From NCBI RefSeq assembly GCF_015500075.1, contig NZ_CP045496.1, positions 5,776,001 through 5,840,000 on the forward strand: a stretch of DNA of 64,000 bases. Direction: 5' to 3'. Of this stretch, positions 34,824 through 43,541 are shown one piece after another; the stretch's first letter is position 1, and the number at the start of each line of letters is the position of its first letter. This DNA comes from Mesorhizobium sp. INR15. GTDB taxonomy: Bacteria; Pseudomonadota; Alphaproteobacteria; Rhizobiales; Rhizobiaceae. The notes under the pieces are model-generated. The model had not been told where the DNA came from. It was given only the letters and a program-made list of their open reading frames with translations, and did no database searches. The position numbers and the translations under genes were made by a program.

Positions 34824-35777
34824 ATTCTCTCCTTCTTTGCCCGGCGCGTGTCGCTGTCGCTGATCACACTGTTCCTGCTGAGCATCATGGTGTTTCTGGG
34901 TGGCCAGGTGCTGCCCGGAAATGTCGGGCGCGCCATATTGGGACCGTTCGCCGACCAGCGCGCTGTCGATGCGCTCAACCACACGCTCGGTGTCGATCGC
35001 CCGCTGCTGACCCAGTACTGGAGCTGGATCTCGAATTTCGTCCAGGGCGACATGGGTACGTCCTATATCTTCCGCTCGCCGGTGGCGCCCTTCGTGATGG
35101 ATGCGCTCGGCAACTCGATGAAGCTAGCGCTGGTCGCCTTCGTGCTGGTGGTGCCGATCGGCATCCTCGGCGGCGTTATCGCCGCGCTCAATCTCAACCG
35201 GCCGCTTGACCGCATCATCAGCCTCGGCGGCCTCTCGGTGACGGTGCTGCCGGAATTCGTCACCGGCATCATCCTGATCCTGATCTTTGGCGTCTGGCTG
35301 CGCTGGCTGCCCATCTCCGCCGCATGGCCGAAGGATGCCGGCTTCTTCACCCAGATCTATTACCTGATCCTGCCTTCGCTGCCGCTGTTCCTGGTGCTGT
35401 TCGGCTATATCGCGCGCATGGCGCGCTCGGGCATGATCGAGGCACTGGATTCCGACTATACCCGCACCGCCGTGCTCAAGGGCCTGCCGTGGCGCACGGT
35501 TATCTGGCGGCATGTGCTGCGCAACGCGCTGCTGCCGACCATCACCGTCATCGCGACGCAGACCGGCTACCTCATTGGCGGCCTCGTGGTGATCGAGACC
35601 CTGTTTCGCTACCAGGGCATCGGTTCGCTGATCTTCACCGCGGCACGCGGCAAGGACTTCCCCATGCTGGAGTCCGGAATTCTCACCATCGGCATCGTCT
35701 ATGCCGTGGCGACGCTGGTGGCCGATTTTCTCTATTCCGTGCTCAATCCGCGGATCCGGCTGGGGACAGATCAATGA
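34824..35777 (+). CDS. oligopeptide-type ABC transporter permease (DppB-like), probable ATT start
   Basis: The protein has six membrane segments and the transport loop EALDSDYTRTAVLKGLPW. A GTG at 34848 gives 309 residues but has no ribosome binding site and would remove the family's conserved opening. Eight codons upstream, ATT at 34824 reads (I/M)LSFFARRVSLSL, the expected DppB N-terminus, with GGGAG eight bases before it. No ATG, GTG or TTG fits between. I therefore place the start at this rare ATT; low basal expression or dependence on IF3 would follow. It overlaps the next permease gene by four bases. Confidence 0.85.
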   Translation: MLSFFARRVSLSLITLFLLSIMVFLGGQVLPGNVGRAILGPFADQRAVDALNHTLGVDRPLLTQYWSWISNFVQGDMGTSYIFRSPVAPFVMDALGNSMKLALVAFVLVVPIGILGGVIAALNLNRPLDRIISLGGLSVTVLPEFVTGIILILIFGVWLRWLPISAAWPKDAGFFTQIYYLILPSLPLFLVLFGYIARMARSGMIEALDSDYTRTAVLKGLPWRTVIWRHVLRNALLPTITVIATQTGYLIGGLVVIETLFRYQGIGSLIFTAARGKDFPMLESGILTIGIVYAVATLVADFLYSVLNPRIRLGTDQ

Positions 35778-36658
35778 GCACAACTCAAGCACAGATCAGC
35801 CCGCCTCCGGCCGACGATACCCGCCGGCGCAGCCCCGCCGCCGAGGTTTTCTTCTCCCTGATGCGGTCCGGCACCTTCCTCACCGGTCTTGCGATCGTCC
35901 TGTTCTGGGTGGCCTGCGCCCTGTTCGGTGAACATTTCGCACCCTACGACCCGCTGGCCGACGACATCATCAACGGGCTGGCGCCGCCTTCCGCCGAACA
36001 TTGGTTTGGCACCGACCAGATCGGCCGCGATGTCTTCTCGCGCGTCATCGTCGGTTCACGCGACATCCTGACCGTGGCGCCGCTGGCGACCTTGCTGGCC
36101 ACAGTGATGGGCACGACGCTCGGCCTGTTCACCGGTTATTTTCGCGGCCTGGTCGACGACGTCGTCAGCCGCATCCTCGAAGCTTTCATGGCGGTCCCGG
36201 TGGTCATCGTCGCACTGCTGGCGATCGTGGCGCTCGGCACATCCAAGACCACGGTCATCATCGTCATCGGCTTCAGCTTCGCGCCGATCATTGCGCGCAC
36301 CGTGCGCGCCGCCGTACTCGCCGAACGCGAGCTCGACTATGTCGCCGCCGCGCAACTCCGGCATGAAAGTGCGCTGCATACGATGTTCGTCGAAATCCTG
36401 CCGAACGTCATCCCGCCGATCCTGGTGGAGACGACGGTTCGGCTCGGCTATGCGATCTTCGCCGTCGCCACGCTGTCTTTCATGGGCTTCGGCATCCAGC
36501 CGCCCTCGCCTGACTGGGGGCTTTCGATCTCCAGCAACTACGGCATGATCGGCGGCGGTTTCTGGTGGACGGTGCTGTTTGATGCACTCGCCATCGCGTC
36601 GCTGGTGATCGGCGTCAATCTGGTGGCCGACGGTGTCCAGGGGGCGTTGAATGACTGA
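35774..36658 (+). CDS. oligopeptide-type ABC transporter permease (DppC-like)
   Basis: The 294-residue membrane protein has the DppC N-terminal cytoplasmic extension, the post-TM1 motif APYDPLADDIINGLAPPSAEHWFGTDQIGRDVFSR, and the C-terminal loop ERELDYVAAAQLRHESALHTMFVEILPN. It starts in the stop of the DppB-like gene (ATGA) and overlaps the fused ATPase gene by eight bases. Confidence 0.92.
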   Translation: MSTTQAQISPPPADDTRRRSPAAEVFFSLMRSGTFLTGLAIVLFWVACALFGEHFAPYDPLADDIINGLAPPSAEHWFGTDQIGRDVFSRVIVGSRDILTVAPLATLLATVMGTTLGLFTGYFRGLVDDVVSRILEAFMAVPVVIVALLAIVALGTSKTTVIIVIGFSFAPIIARTVRAAVLAERELDYVAAAQLRHESALHTMFVEILPNVIPPILVETTVRLGYAIFAVATLSFMGFGIQPPSPDWGLSISSNYGMIGGGFWWTVLFDALAIASLVIGVNLVADGVQGALND

Positions 36659-38714
36659 GCCCGCCCAAGCACTGACTGAGAAGGCTGAAAACGCGCTCGA
36701 ACTGCATGACCTTTCGGTGGCCTACCGCGTTGCCGGCCGCAACCGGGCGGTGCTGCGCAATCTCAGTCTCAACATCGGCCAAGGCGAAGCTTACGGGCTG
36801 GTCGGCGAGTCCGGTTGCGGCAAGTCCACCGTCGCGCTCTCCGTCGTCCGCTATCTGCCGCGCAATGGCTCGATCACAGGCGGGGCGATCTCGCTCGATG
36901 GCCGGGATGTGATGAAGCTGGACGCCGAAGCGTTGCGGCAGGCGCGGGCAAAAAGCGTCTCGATGGTCTACCAGGATCCGGGCAAGGCGCTGAACCCGTC
37001 GATCCGCATCGGCCGCCAGTTGACCGAGATATTCGAACTTGGCGGCATCACCGGACAGGTAGCCACCGACCGCGCCATCGCCATGCTGAACCGCGTGCGC
37101 ATTTCCGATCCGGCAAGCGTCATGCAGCGCTATCCGCACCAGCTGTCGGGCGGCATGCAGCAACGTGTCGCCATCGCCATGGCGCTTGCCAACGACCCAA
37201 CGATGCTGATCCTCGACGAGCCGACGACCGGCCTCGACGCGACGGTTGAAGCCGAGGTGCTCGACCTGATCGCACAGCTGCGGCAGGAATTGTCGGCCTC
37301 GATCCTGTTCATCAGCCACAACCTGGCCGTCGTCTCCAACATGTGCGATCGGGTCGGTGTTCTCTATGCCGGCATGCTTGTGGAGGAAGGACCAACCGAT
37401 GTCGTGTTCAACGATCCGCGCCATCCTTACACCGTCGCGCTGCTGCGCTGCCTGCCGCGCGGCGGACAACGCAAGGACCAGGGCCGCCTCGACACCATTC
37501 CGGGCTTCCTGCCTGGCATCGGCGCTGTGATCAAAGGCTGTGCCTTCGCCGACCGCTGCGCGCTCGCCGACGACCGCTGCCGCACGGAATTGCCGCCGCT
37601 CTACGAGCTTGGCGATCGCCACGGGGGCAGCCGGCTGTCGCGCTGTCACTACCACGAACAGGCGCAGTCCCTGCCGCGCGCCACGCCAAGCGATGCAGCG
37701 GCTCCCGCGCCGAAAGCCACGGCTGAGCCGGTGCTGCGCGTTGCCGGGCTGAACAAGACCTATGCAAGCCACGGCCATGCATTGCGCGCCGTGAAAGATG
37801 TGACGCTCGATCTGCGGCCCGGGGAAACGCTGGGGCTGGTCGGAGAGTCCGGCAGCGGCAAGACGACCTTCGCCCGGCTGCTGCTTGGCCTGGTGCCACC
37901 TGATGAGGGCGGCACCATCGAACTCGAAGGTAAGGCGCTGGCGCCACGGCTTGAAAACAGAACCGCCGACCAGATCAAGGCGATGCAGATCGTCTTTCAG
38001 AACCCGGACTCGGCACTCAACCGTTCGCACTCGATCCGGCATCTGATCGGCCGCGCCCTGAAGCGGCTGGCGGGGCTCAGCGGCAAGGCGCTGGAAGCAC
38101 GGCTCAACGACCTGGTTCGTTCGGTCCGGCTCACGGACCGGCATCTTGCCGTCAAGCCACGCCAGCTCTCCGGCGGGCTGAAGCAGCGCGTCGCCATTGC
38201 CCGCGCCTTCGCCGGCGACCCGCGCATTGTCGTCTGCGACGAGCCGACTTCGGCGCTCGACGTGTCGGTGCAGGCGGCCATCCTCAACCTGCTCGCGGAC
38301 CTGCAGTCGAAGGAAGACGTCAGCTACATCTTCATCTCGCACGATCTCGCCGTCGTGCGTTATCTCTCGGACAAGATCGCAGTTCTGTATCTCGGCCGCA
38401 TCATGGAACTGGGGCCATCGGAAGACGTGTTTTCCGGCCCGCATCACCCCTATACGGAAGCGCTGCTGTCGGCCGTGCCGAAACTCGACCAGACGGAGAC
38501 ATCACGCATTCGCCTGGATGGTGAGATTCCCAGTGCCGTCAACCCGCCAAGCGGCTGCGTGTTCAACACCCGCTGCCCGCGAAAGCTCGGCGCGATCTGC
38601 GAACAGCAGGAGCCGCCACTGGCCGAGGCCCAACCCGGTCACGCAATCCGCTGCCATATTCCTTATGCGGAACTGGCGAGGCTGCAGAAAGCGGTCGAGA
38701 TCGAACCGGCATAG
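36651..38714 (+). CDS. fused oligopeptide ABC transporter ATP-binding protein (DppD-DppF)
   Basis: The 687-residue protein carries two complete oligopeptide-type ATPase domains in tandem. Domain 1 has Walker A GESGCGKS (about 52-59), LSGGMQQR and LILDEPTTGLD; domain 2 has GESGSGKT (about 398-405), LSGGLKQR and VVCDEPTSALD. Each ends with the cysteine-rich C-terminal region (CAFADRCALADDRC; CVFNTRCPRKLGAIC) that in DppD/DppF binds an iron-sulfur cluster. One polypeptide therefore supplies both nucleotide-binding subunits, a fusion known in rhizobial peptide importers. Confidence 0.92.
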   Translation: MTEPAQALTEKAENALELHDLSVAYRVAGRNRAVLRNLSLNIGQGEAYGLVGESGCGKSTVALSVVRYLPRNGSITGGAISLDGRDVMKLDAEALRQARAKSVSMVYQDPGKALNPSIRIGRQLTEIFELGGITGQVATDRAIAMLNRVRISDPASVMQRYPHQLSGGMQQRVAIAMALANDPTMLILDEPTTGLDATVEAEVLDLIAQLRQELSASILFISHNLAVVSNMCDRVGVLYAGMLVEEGPTDVVFNDPRHPYTVALLRCLPRGGQRKDQGRLDTIPGFLPGIGAVIKGCAFADRCALADDRCRTELPPLYELGDRHGGSRLSRCHYHEQAQSLPRATPSDAAAPAPKATAEPVLRVAGLNKTYASHGHALRAVKDVTLDLRPGETLGLVGESGSGKTTFARLLLGLVPPDEGGTIELEGKALAPRLENRTADQIKAMQIVFQNPDSALNRSHSIRHLIGRALKRLAGLSGKALEARLNDLVRSVRLTDRHLAVKPRQLSGGLKQRVAIARAFAGDPRIVVCDEPTSALDVSVQAAILNLLADLQSKEDVSYIFISHDLAVVRYLSDKIAVLYLGRIMELGPSEDVFSGPHHPYTEALLSAVPKLDQTETSRIRLDGEIPSAVNPPSGCVFNTRCPRKLGAICEQQEPPLAEAQPGHAIRCHIPYAELARLQKAVEIEPA

Positions 38715-38728
38715 TGAGAGCATAGCGG

Positions 38729-39631
38729 TTACATCTCGCCCGCCATCACGAAGGCGCGGCCGCCTTTCGCGAAGCCCTGCTCCGCGGACCACTCCCCTGC
38801 CAGGGTCCGCAGCCCTTTCAGCGCAACGTCCAACGTGTCCGACGAGGCAGGATTGCTCGGATAGGCAAGATAGATCGGGCGCTGGAAAACCGGCGCATCC
38901 TCGACGCGGCGCATTTCACCGCGCGCGATATGGCCACTCACCGCGCTGAGCGGCAGATAGGCCGCCGCCTTTTGTGACAGCACATGCTGCAGGCCGATGA
39001 AAACCAAGCCCGCCGATATCGCCGGCTTCGCCATCGCCGCAAAGGCCCGGTCGTGTTCGATGCGGAACTCCAGTCCCCAATCCATGAGGATGTAGTTTTC
39101 GCTCCACGGCCGCGTTTGCTCCGCGTGCTGGACCAGGATGACCTGGTCGATCGCCAGTGTCTCAAAGACGATGCCGGGATGCGGTCGCGGCAGATAGAGA
39201 ATGCAGATGTCGAGCAAGCCTTCCGCCAGCTGATCGATCGCCAGGTCGGGGAAACTGCCCTCCAGCCGCAACGCCACATTCGGCCGCTCGGCGCGCATCC
39301 AGGCGATCCAGGGCGAGGTGATGCGGTCCCAGAGATAGGCGGGCGCGGTGAGCCGCAGCAGCGTCTCATAGCCATCGGGAACAGCGATATCCTGACGCGA
39401 TTGTTCCCAGGTGCGGGTGATCGAGGAGGCGTGTGGCAGGAACTGCCGGCCAGCAGGCGTCAGGCTGACTCCATCCCGGTCGCGCACGAAAAGGCGGCGG
39501 CCCAACTGCTCCTCGAGCCCCCTGATCCGGGCACTGATCGTGGACTGAGCCAGGTTGAGCCGGCCAGCCGCGACCGTGAAGCTGCCATGCTCGGCGACCT
39601 CCAGAAAACTGCGCAGGTTTTCAGTGTCCAT
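38729..39631 (-). CDS. LysR-family transcriptional regulator
   Basis: The 300-residue protein opens MDTENLRSFLEVAEHGSFTVAAGRLNLAQSTISARI, a standard LysR helix-turn-helix, followed by an effector domain. It is convergent with the fused ATPase gene and divergent from the second binding-protein gene; a LysR-box-like palindrome lies in the gap. It probably controls the binding protein-DUF427-SDR operon to its right. Confidence 0.9.
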   Translation of the reverse strand: MDTENLRSFLEVAEHGSFTVAAGRLNLAQSTISARIRGLEEQLGRRLFVRDRDGVSLTPAGRQFLPHASSITRTWEQSRQDIAVPDGYETLLRLTAPAYLWDRITSPWIAWMRAERPNVALRLEGSFPDLAIDQLAEGLLDICILYLPRPHPGIVFETLAIDQVILVQHAEQTRPWSENYILMDWGLEFRIEHDRAFAAMAKPAISAGLVFIGLQHVLSQKAAAYLPLSAVSGHIARGEMRRVEDAPVFQRPIYLAYPSNPASSDTLDVALKGLRTLAGEWSAEQGFAKGGRAFVMAGEM

Positions 39632-39645
39632 GTCTTGGCTCCTGC

Positions 39646-39660
39646 ATCGAAATTCTCGAT
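39646..39660. promoter_or_regulatory. LysR-box-like palindrome (T-N11-A)
   Basis: ATCGA-AATTC-TCGAT is a perfect 5-5-5 palindrome containing a T-N11-A core, 15 bases upstream of the LysR start and 85 bases before the divergent binding-protein gene. It is suited to LysR autoregulation and divergent control. Confidence 0.5.
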
Positions 39661-39744
39661 GGCTCCTATCAAAAAATATCGCTTTCCGGCTGCGGTCAAC
39701 AATGAACTAGATGCGCAACCCCAAGACAAGCGAGGAATGCAGCC

Positions 39745-41400
39745 GTGCCAGAGCATTTCAAGATGATCGATACAGTCCGCGGAAAACTCACTGAAATCGA
39801 AAATTCCGCTGTCGACGAATTGCTGGCAGGCCGGCTCGATCGGCGCGGTTTCCTGCGCCACGGCAGCATGCTCGGCCTGTCACTGCCGTTCCTCGGCAGC
39901 CTTGTCGCGGCAGCCGGCCTTGGTGTTCAGGAGGCGCGCGCCGAGGGCACGCCGGGCGGAACCGTTCGCGCCGGCATCGCCACGCCGGGCGGCGCCATCG
40001 ATCCCGTCACCTACTATGACAGCGGCAGCTATCAGCTGGTTTTCCAGACCGCCGAGTTTCTCTGCGTCACCCAGCCGGATCTCACCCTGCGGCCGGTGCT
40101 GGCGGAGAGTTGGGCGCCCAATGAGGACGGCAGCGTCTGGACCTTCAAGCTGCGCAAGGGCGTCAAATTCCACAATGGCGAGGACTTCAAGGCCGACGAT
40201 GTGGTCGCTACATTCGATCGGCTGGCCGACACGAACGGCGCGTCGAATGCATTGTCGGTATTCAAGGGGCTCCTGTCGAAAGGCGGCACGCGGAAGGTCG
40301 ACGACCATACCGTTGCCTTTCATCTCGATGCGCCGAACGGCAACTTTCCCTATTCGGTGTCGATCGACAATTACAACGCCGTCATCCTGCCGGCGAGCTA
40401 CAAGGGCGACTACGAAAAAACCTTTGAAGGCACCGGACCCTTCCGCCTGGAGAGCTACACGCCCAAGGTCGGCGCAACCTTCATCCGCAATCCGGACTAT
40501 TGGGGCGAGAAGGCCCTGCCCGACCGTCTCGAATTCAAGTTCTACGCCGATGTGCAGCCGCGCATCCTCGCGCTGCAGGCGGGCGAAGTGGACCTTCTCG
40601 ACGCCATTCCGCTCGATGTCAGCCAGGTCATGCTCAACAACCCCGACATCACGGTGCTGCGCGTCGCCTCGACCGCGCACCGCCAGCTGCATATGCGTTG
40701 CGACACCGGCCCGTTCACCGACAAGCGCGTGCGCCAGGCTTTGGCGCTGTGTATCGATCGCGGCAAGCTGGTCGATGGTCTTTGCCACGGCATGGCGGCA
40801 GCCGGCAATGACAGCCCCTTCGCGCCGGCCTTCCCCTCAACCGACAAGACGGTGCCGCAGCGCGTTCAGGGCATCGCCAAGGCCAAGCAGTTGCTGGAGG
40901 CTGCCGGCCTTGCCAGCGGCTTCGACATCACCCTGACCACGCTGCGCTATTCGGACATTCCCGGCTATGCACAGTTGTTTCAGAATTTCGCCAAGGAAAT
41001 CGGCGCCCGCATCTCGCTCAACATCGAGGACCAGGACAAATATTACGGCAAGGCGGTGTTCGGCCAATCGGACTGGCTAGACAGCCCGCTCGGCATCACC
41101 GACTACGCGCACCGCAGTGTGCCGAATGTCTTCCTCAAAAGCCCGCTGGTCAGCGACGGCCCTTGGAACGCCGCGCATTTCAAGAGTTCCGCCTATGACG
41201 GCATGGTCGCCAGCTATCAGAAGGCGCTCGATATCGGCGCCCAGCGTACGGCCGCGTCCGACATCCAGAAACTGCTGCTCGACGAGACGCCGGTGATCTT
41301 CAGCTACTTCCCCGATTTGCTGGTGCCGGTGCGCAGGAATGTGAGCGGCTTGCCGCCAATCGCCGCCGGGCTGCTGCTCGATCGCGTATCGATAGGCTGA
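39745..41400 (+). CDS. second oligopeptide-type ABC substrate-binding protein (Tat-exported, orphan)
   Basis: The 551-residue protein is a paralogue of the binding protein at 33028: the same helical N-terminal prelude, a twin-arginine motif at R33-R34 (DRRGFLRHG) and the same blocks (KLRKGVKFHNG, DAPNGNFPYSV, QLHMRCD). It begins with a GTG after GAGGA. No permease or ATPase genes follow it; instead come a DUF427 gene (two bases later) and an SDR gene. It most likely delivers a related ligand to the neighbouring DppBCDF complex. Confidence 0.88.
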   Translation: MPEHFKMIDTVRGKLTEIENSAVDELLAGRLDRRGFLRHGSMLGLSLPFLGSLVAAAGLGVQEARAEGTPGGTVRAGIATPGGAIDPVTYYDSGSYQLVFQTAEFLCVTQPDLTLRPVLAESWAPNEDGSVWTFKLRKGVKFHNGEDFKADDVVATFDRLADTNGASNALSVFKGLLSKGGTRKVDDHTVAFHLDAPNGNFPYSVSIDNYNAVILPASYKGDYEKTFEGTGPFRLESYTPKVGATFIRNPDYWGEKALPDRLEFKFYADVQPRILALQAGEVDLLDAIPLDVSQVMLNNPDITVLRVASTAHRQLHMRCDTGPFTDKRVRQALALCIDRGKLVDGLCHGMAAAGNDSPFAPAFPSTDKTVPQRVQGIAKAKQLLEAAGLASGFDITLTTLRYSDIPGYAQLFQNFAKEIGARISLNIEDQDKYYGKAVFGQSDWLDSPLGITDYAHRSVPNVFLKSPLVSDGPWNAAHFKSSAYDGMVASYQKALDIGAQRTAASDIQKLLLDETPVIFSYFPDLLVPVRRNVSGLPPIAAGLLLDRVSIG

Positions 41401-41402
41401 TC

Positions 41403-42281
41403 GTGAACCAGATCACCAAGGCCAGGAAACGGGAGGCCACCATTCGCAAGCGCCATCTGCGCGGCCGCGGACCACATTTTCCGCTGCTCGACAACATCAC
41501 CCAATATGATTTCGAACCGGGTTATGTCGCCTTCACCATGCCGACGCTGAAGCGGCTGCGGGTGCAGGTGGGCTCGATGACGGTCGCCGACACGGTCAAC
41601 GCGCTGGTGCTCTACGAGTCCGACCATCTGCCGGTCTATTATTTCCCGATGAGCGATGTGCGCGAAGAGTTTCTGTTGCCGAGCACGACGACGACGGAGA
41701 GCCCGTTCAAGGGCGTGGCCACGCACTATTCGCTCAACACCGGCGTGACGCTGGTCGAGGACGCCGCCTGGCGCTACGCCAATCCGGTCAAGGGCTGCCC
41801 GCCGATCGGCGACTACATGTCGTTCTTCTGGAGCAAGATGGGCCATTGGTACGAGGAGGACGAGGAGATTTTCGTCCATGCCCGTGACCCATTCCGCCGT
41901 GTCGACTGCCTGCCATCGCAACGCCGTGTGCAGGTCATTCTTGACGGCGAGCAAGTGGCGGATTCACGCCGTGGCGTGTTCCTGTTCGAGACTGGCCATC
42001 CGGTGCGCCACTATCTCCCGATCTCGGATACGCGGCTCGATATGTTTTCACCCAGCCGCTACATCTCGCGCTGCCCTTACAAGGGCATCTCCAGTTACTA
42101 TCATGTCACCACCGGCACCAAGCGCCACGAGAACATGGTCTGGTACTATCCCGAGCCGGTCCACGAAGCTGAGCGCATCAAGGGCTTGGTGTGCTTCCAC
42201 CATGAACTGGTCGACAAGATCCTGATCGACGGCGTCGAAATCCCCAAGGAAGCCACGGCCGCATCCGACGGCTATTTCTGA
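41403..42281 (+). CDS. duplicated DUF427 protein
   Basis: The 292-residue protein contains two DUF427 units (about 45-125 and 165-260), each with the hallmark pattern LYESDHLPVYYFPMSDV / LFETGHPVRHYLPISDTR followed by PFKGVATHY / PYKGISSYY. The family folds as a small beta-barrel of unknown function and has no known catalytic residues. It starts with GTG two bases after the binding-protein stop and is likely coupled to it. An SDR gene follows 78 bases later, so a role in metabolising the imported compound is a reasonable inference. Confidence 0.82.
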   Translation: MNQITKARKREATIRKRHLRGRGPHFPLLDNITQYDFEPGYVAFTMPTLKRLRVQVGSMTVADTVNALVLYESDHLPVYYFPMSDVREEFLLPSTTTTESPFKGVATHYSLNTGVTLVEDAAWRYANPVKGCPPIGDYMSFFWSKMGHWYEEDEEIFVHARDPFRRVDCLPSQRRVQVILDGEQVADSRRGVFLFETGHPVRHYLPISDTRLDMFSPSRYISRCPYKGISSYYHVTTGTKRHENMVWYYPEPVHEAERIKGLVCFHHELVDKILIDGVEIPKEATAASDGYF

Positions 42282-42359
42282 GCGCCCTCGCCCGGGGCAC
42301 GGAACGCTTGCCGTCGGGGTACCGCAGCGGATACCCTCTTAAGCCAAGGAGGGCATTCC

Positions 42360-43124
42360 ATGGATCTTTTCAAACTGAACGGCGATGTCGCGCTGGTCAC
42401 TGGCGCCGGCAGTGGCATCGGCCAGGCCGTCGCGATCGGACTGGCCGAGGCAGGCGCCGATGTCGCCTGTTTCGGCCACGCCTCAAAGGGTGGGCTGGAC
42501 GAAACCGCTCAGCGGATCACGGCGCTCGGCCGCAAGGCGCTGGTGCTGACCGGCACGGTGACATCGGAGACAGATCTTGCAGCCGCGATCGATCGGGTCG
42601 AGAGCGAACTCGGTGCGCTGACGATTGCCGTCAACAATGCGGGCATAGCCGGGTCGGAGCCCGCCGAGACGCTGTCGCTGGAGACATGGCAAAGGGTGCA
42701 CGAGGTCAATGTTGCCGGCGTGTTCCTGTCCTGTCAGGCCGAGGCACGCAAGATGCTGGCGCGCGGCAAGGGTTCGATCATAAACATCGCCTCGATGTCC
42801 GGCACGATCGTCAATCGCGGGCTGACGCAAGCGCACTACAACTCGTCGAAAGCCGCCGTGATCCACATGTCGAAAAGCCTGGCCATGGAGTGGGCCGACC
42901 GTGGCCTGCGCGTCAATGTCGTCAGCCCAGGCTACACGCTGACGCCGATGAACAAGCGGCCGGAGGTGGCCGAAGAGGTGAAGATCTTCAAACGCGACAC
43001 GCCCATGGGCCGCATGGCGGCCCCGGAGGAGATGGTTGGGCCGACGGTGTTCCTTGCCAGCCGCGCATCGAGCTTCGTCACCGGCCTCGACCTGATCGTC
43101 GATGGTGGCTACGTCTGCTGGTAG
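42360..43124 (+). CDS. SDR-family NAD(P)-dependent oxidoreductase
   Basis: The 254-residue protein is a classical short-chain dehydrogenase: TGAGSGIGQAVA cofactor motif (about 13-24), NNAGIAG (about 91-97), catalytic serine/tyrosine/lysine in IINIASMSG and HYNSSKAAV, and LRVNVVSPGYTLTPM. The ATG follows AAGGAGG. The tyrosine is in a YNSSK context, as in sugar- and polyol-dehydrogenases. Substrate unknown; probably an alcohol intermediate from the preceding operon genes. Confidence 0.9.
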   Translation: MDLFKLNGDVALVTGAGSGIGQAVAIGLAEAGADVACFGHASKGGLDETAQRITALGRKALVLTGTVTSETDLAAAIDRVESELGALTIAVNNAGIAGSEPAETLSLETWQRVHEVNVAGVFLSCQAEARKMLARGKGSIINIASMSGTIVNRGLTQAHYNSSKAAVIHMSKSLAMEWADRGLRVNVVSPGYTLTPMNKRPEVAEEVKIFKRDTPMGRMAAPEEMVGPTVFLASRASSFVTGLDLIVDGGYVCW

Positions 43125-43180
43125 GGTCAGCCGGACTTCGCCTGCAGTCTGAAATTCGGCGGCAAGCGTGGCGTTAGGCG

Positions 43181-43224
43181 TTGCGCGAGATGAACCTTGG
43201 TATATATAATTTCATCTCATGAAA
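43181..43224 (+). promoter_or_regulatory. promoter and operator upstream of tmoXVW
   Basis: TTGCGC (43181-43186) and a perfect TATAAT (43205-43210) are spaced by 18 bases. A palindrome TTTCA-TCTCA-TGAAA (43210-43224) starts at the last base of the -10 and covers the start of transcription, a position typical of a repressor site. Similar TTTCA..TGAA arrangements occur before other methylamine genes. The ~320 bases between here and tmoX hold no convincing gene; the leader may be long, or a second promoter may exist. Confidence 0.5.
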
Positions 43225-43541
43225 ATGGCTCAGGCGAGATGCTTGCCCGGGTCGTTGGCCGAAATCGTGGGACCTTGATGGCTCGCAAGTTTCAGAGCGC
43301 CGCAGCGCTGGCAACCGATCCGTGGATGACTGCTTCGGCAGCAATCTCCCGGCAGCCATGACGCGGCCCCTTCGGCACAACATCATTTTCTTCGACCTGA
43401 GCATTATTTCGCCTGCGCCGGCCCCAGCCGCGCTGCTGGCGAGAACGGCCTTGCGCAACGATGAACCTTTCCAACACAATCAAGAAAAGCCGCAAGAAGG
43501 GAACCAACGCTAATTTCACCACAGCTTGAAGGAGAACAAGC

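Noticed and set aside
36615..38447. Minus-strand open frame of 610 codons opposite the fused DppDF gene
   Set aside because: Low-complexity basic/acidic translation, no ribosome binding site, fully covered by a clear ATPase gene on the other strand.
43278..43513. Possible leader peptides (27 codons from 43278; 63 codons from 43322) before tmoX
   Set aside because: No ribosome binding site and no conserved-looking sequence; nothing supports translation.
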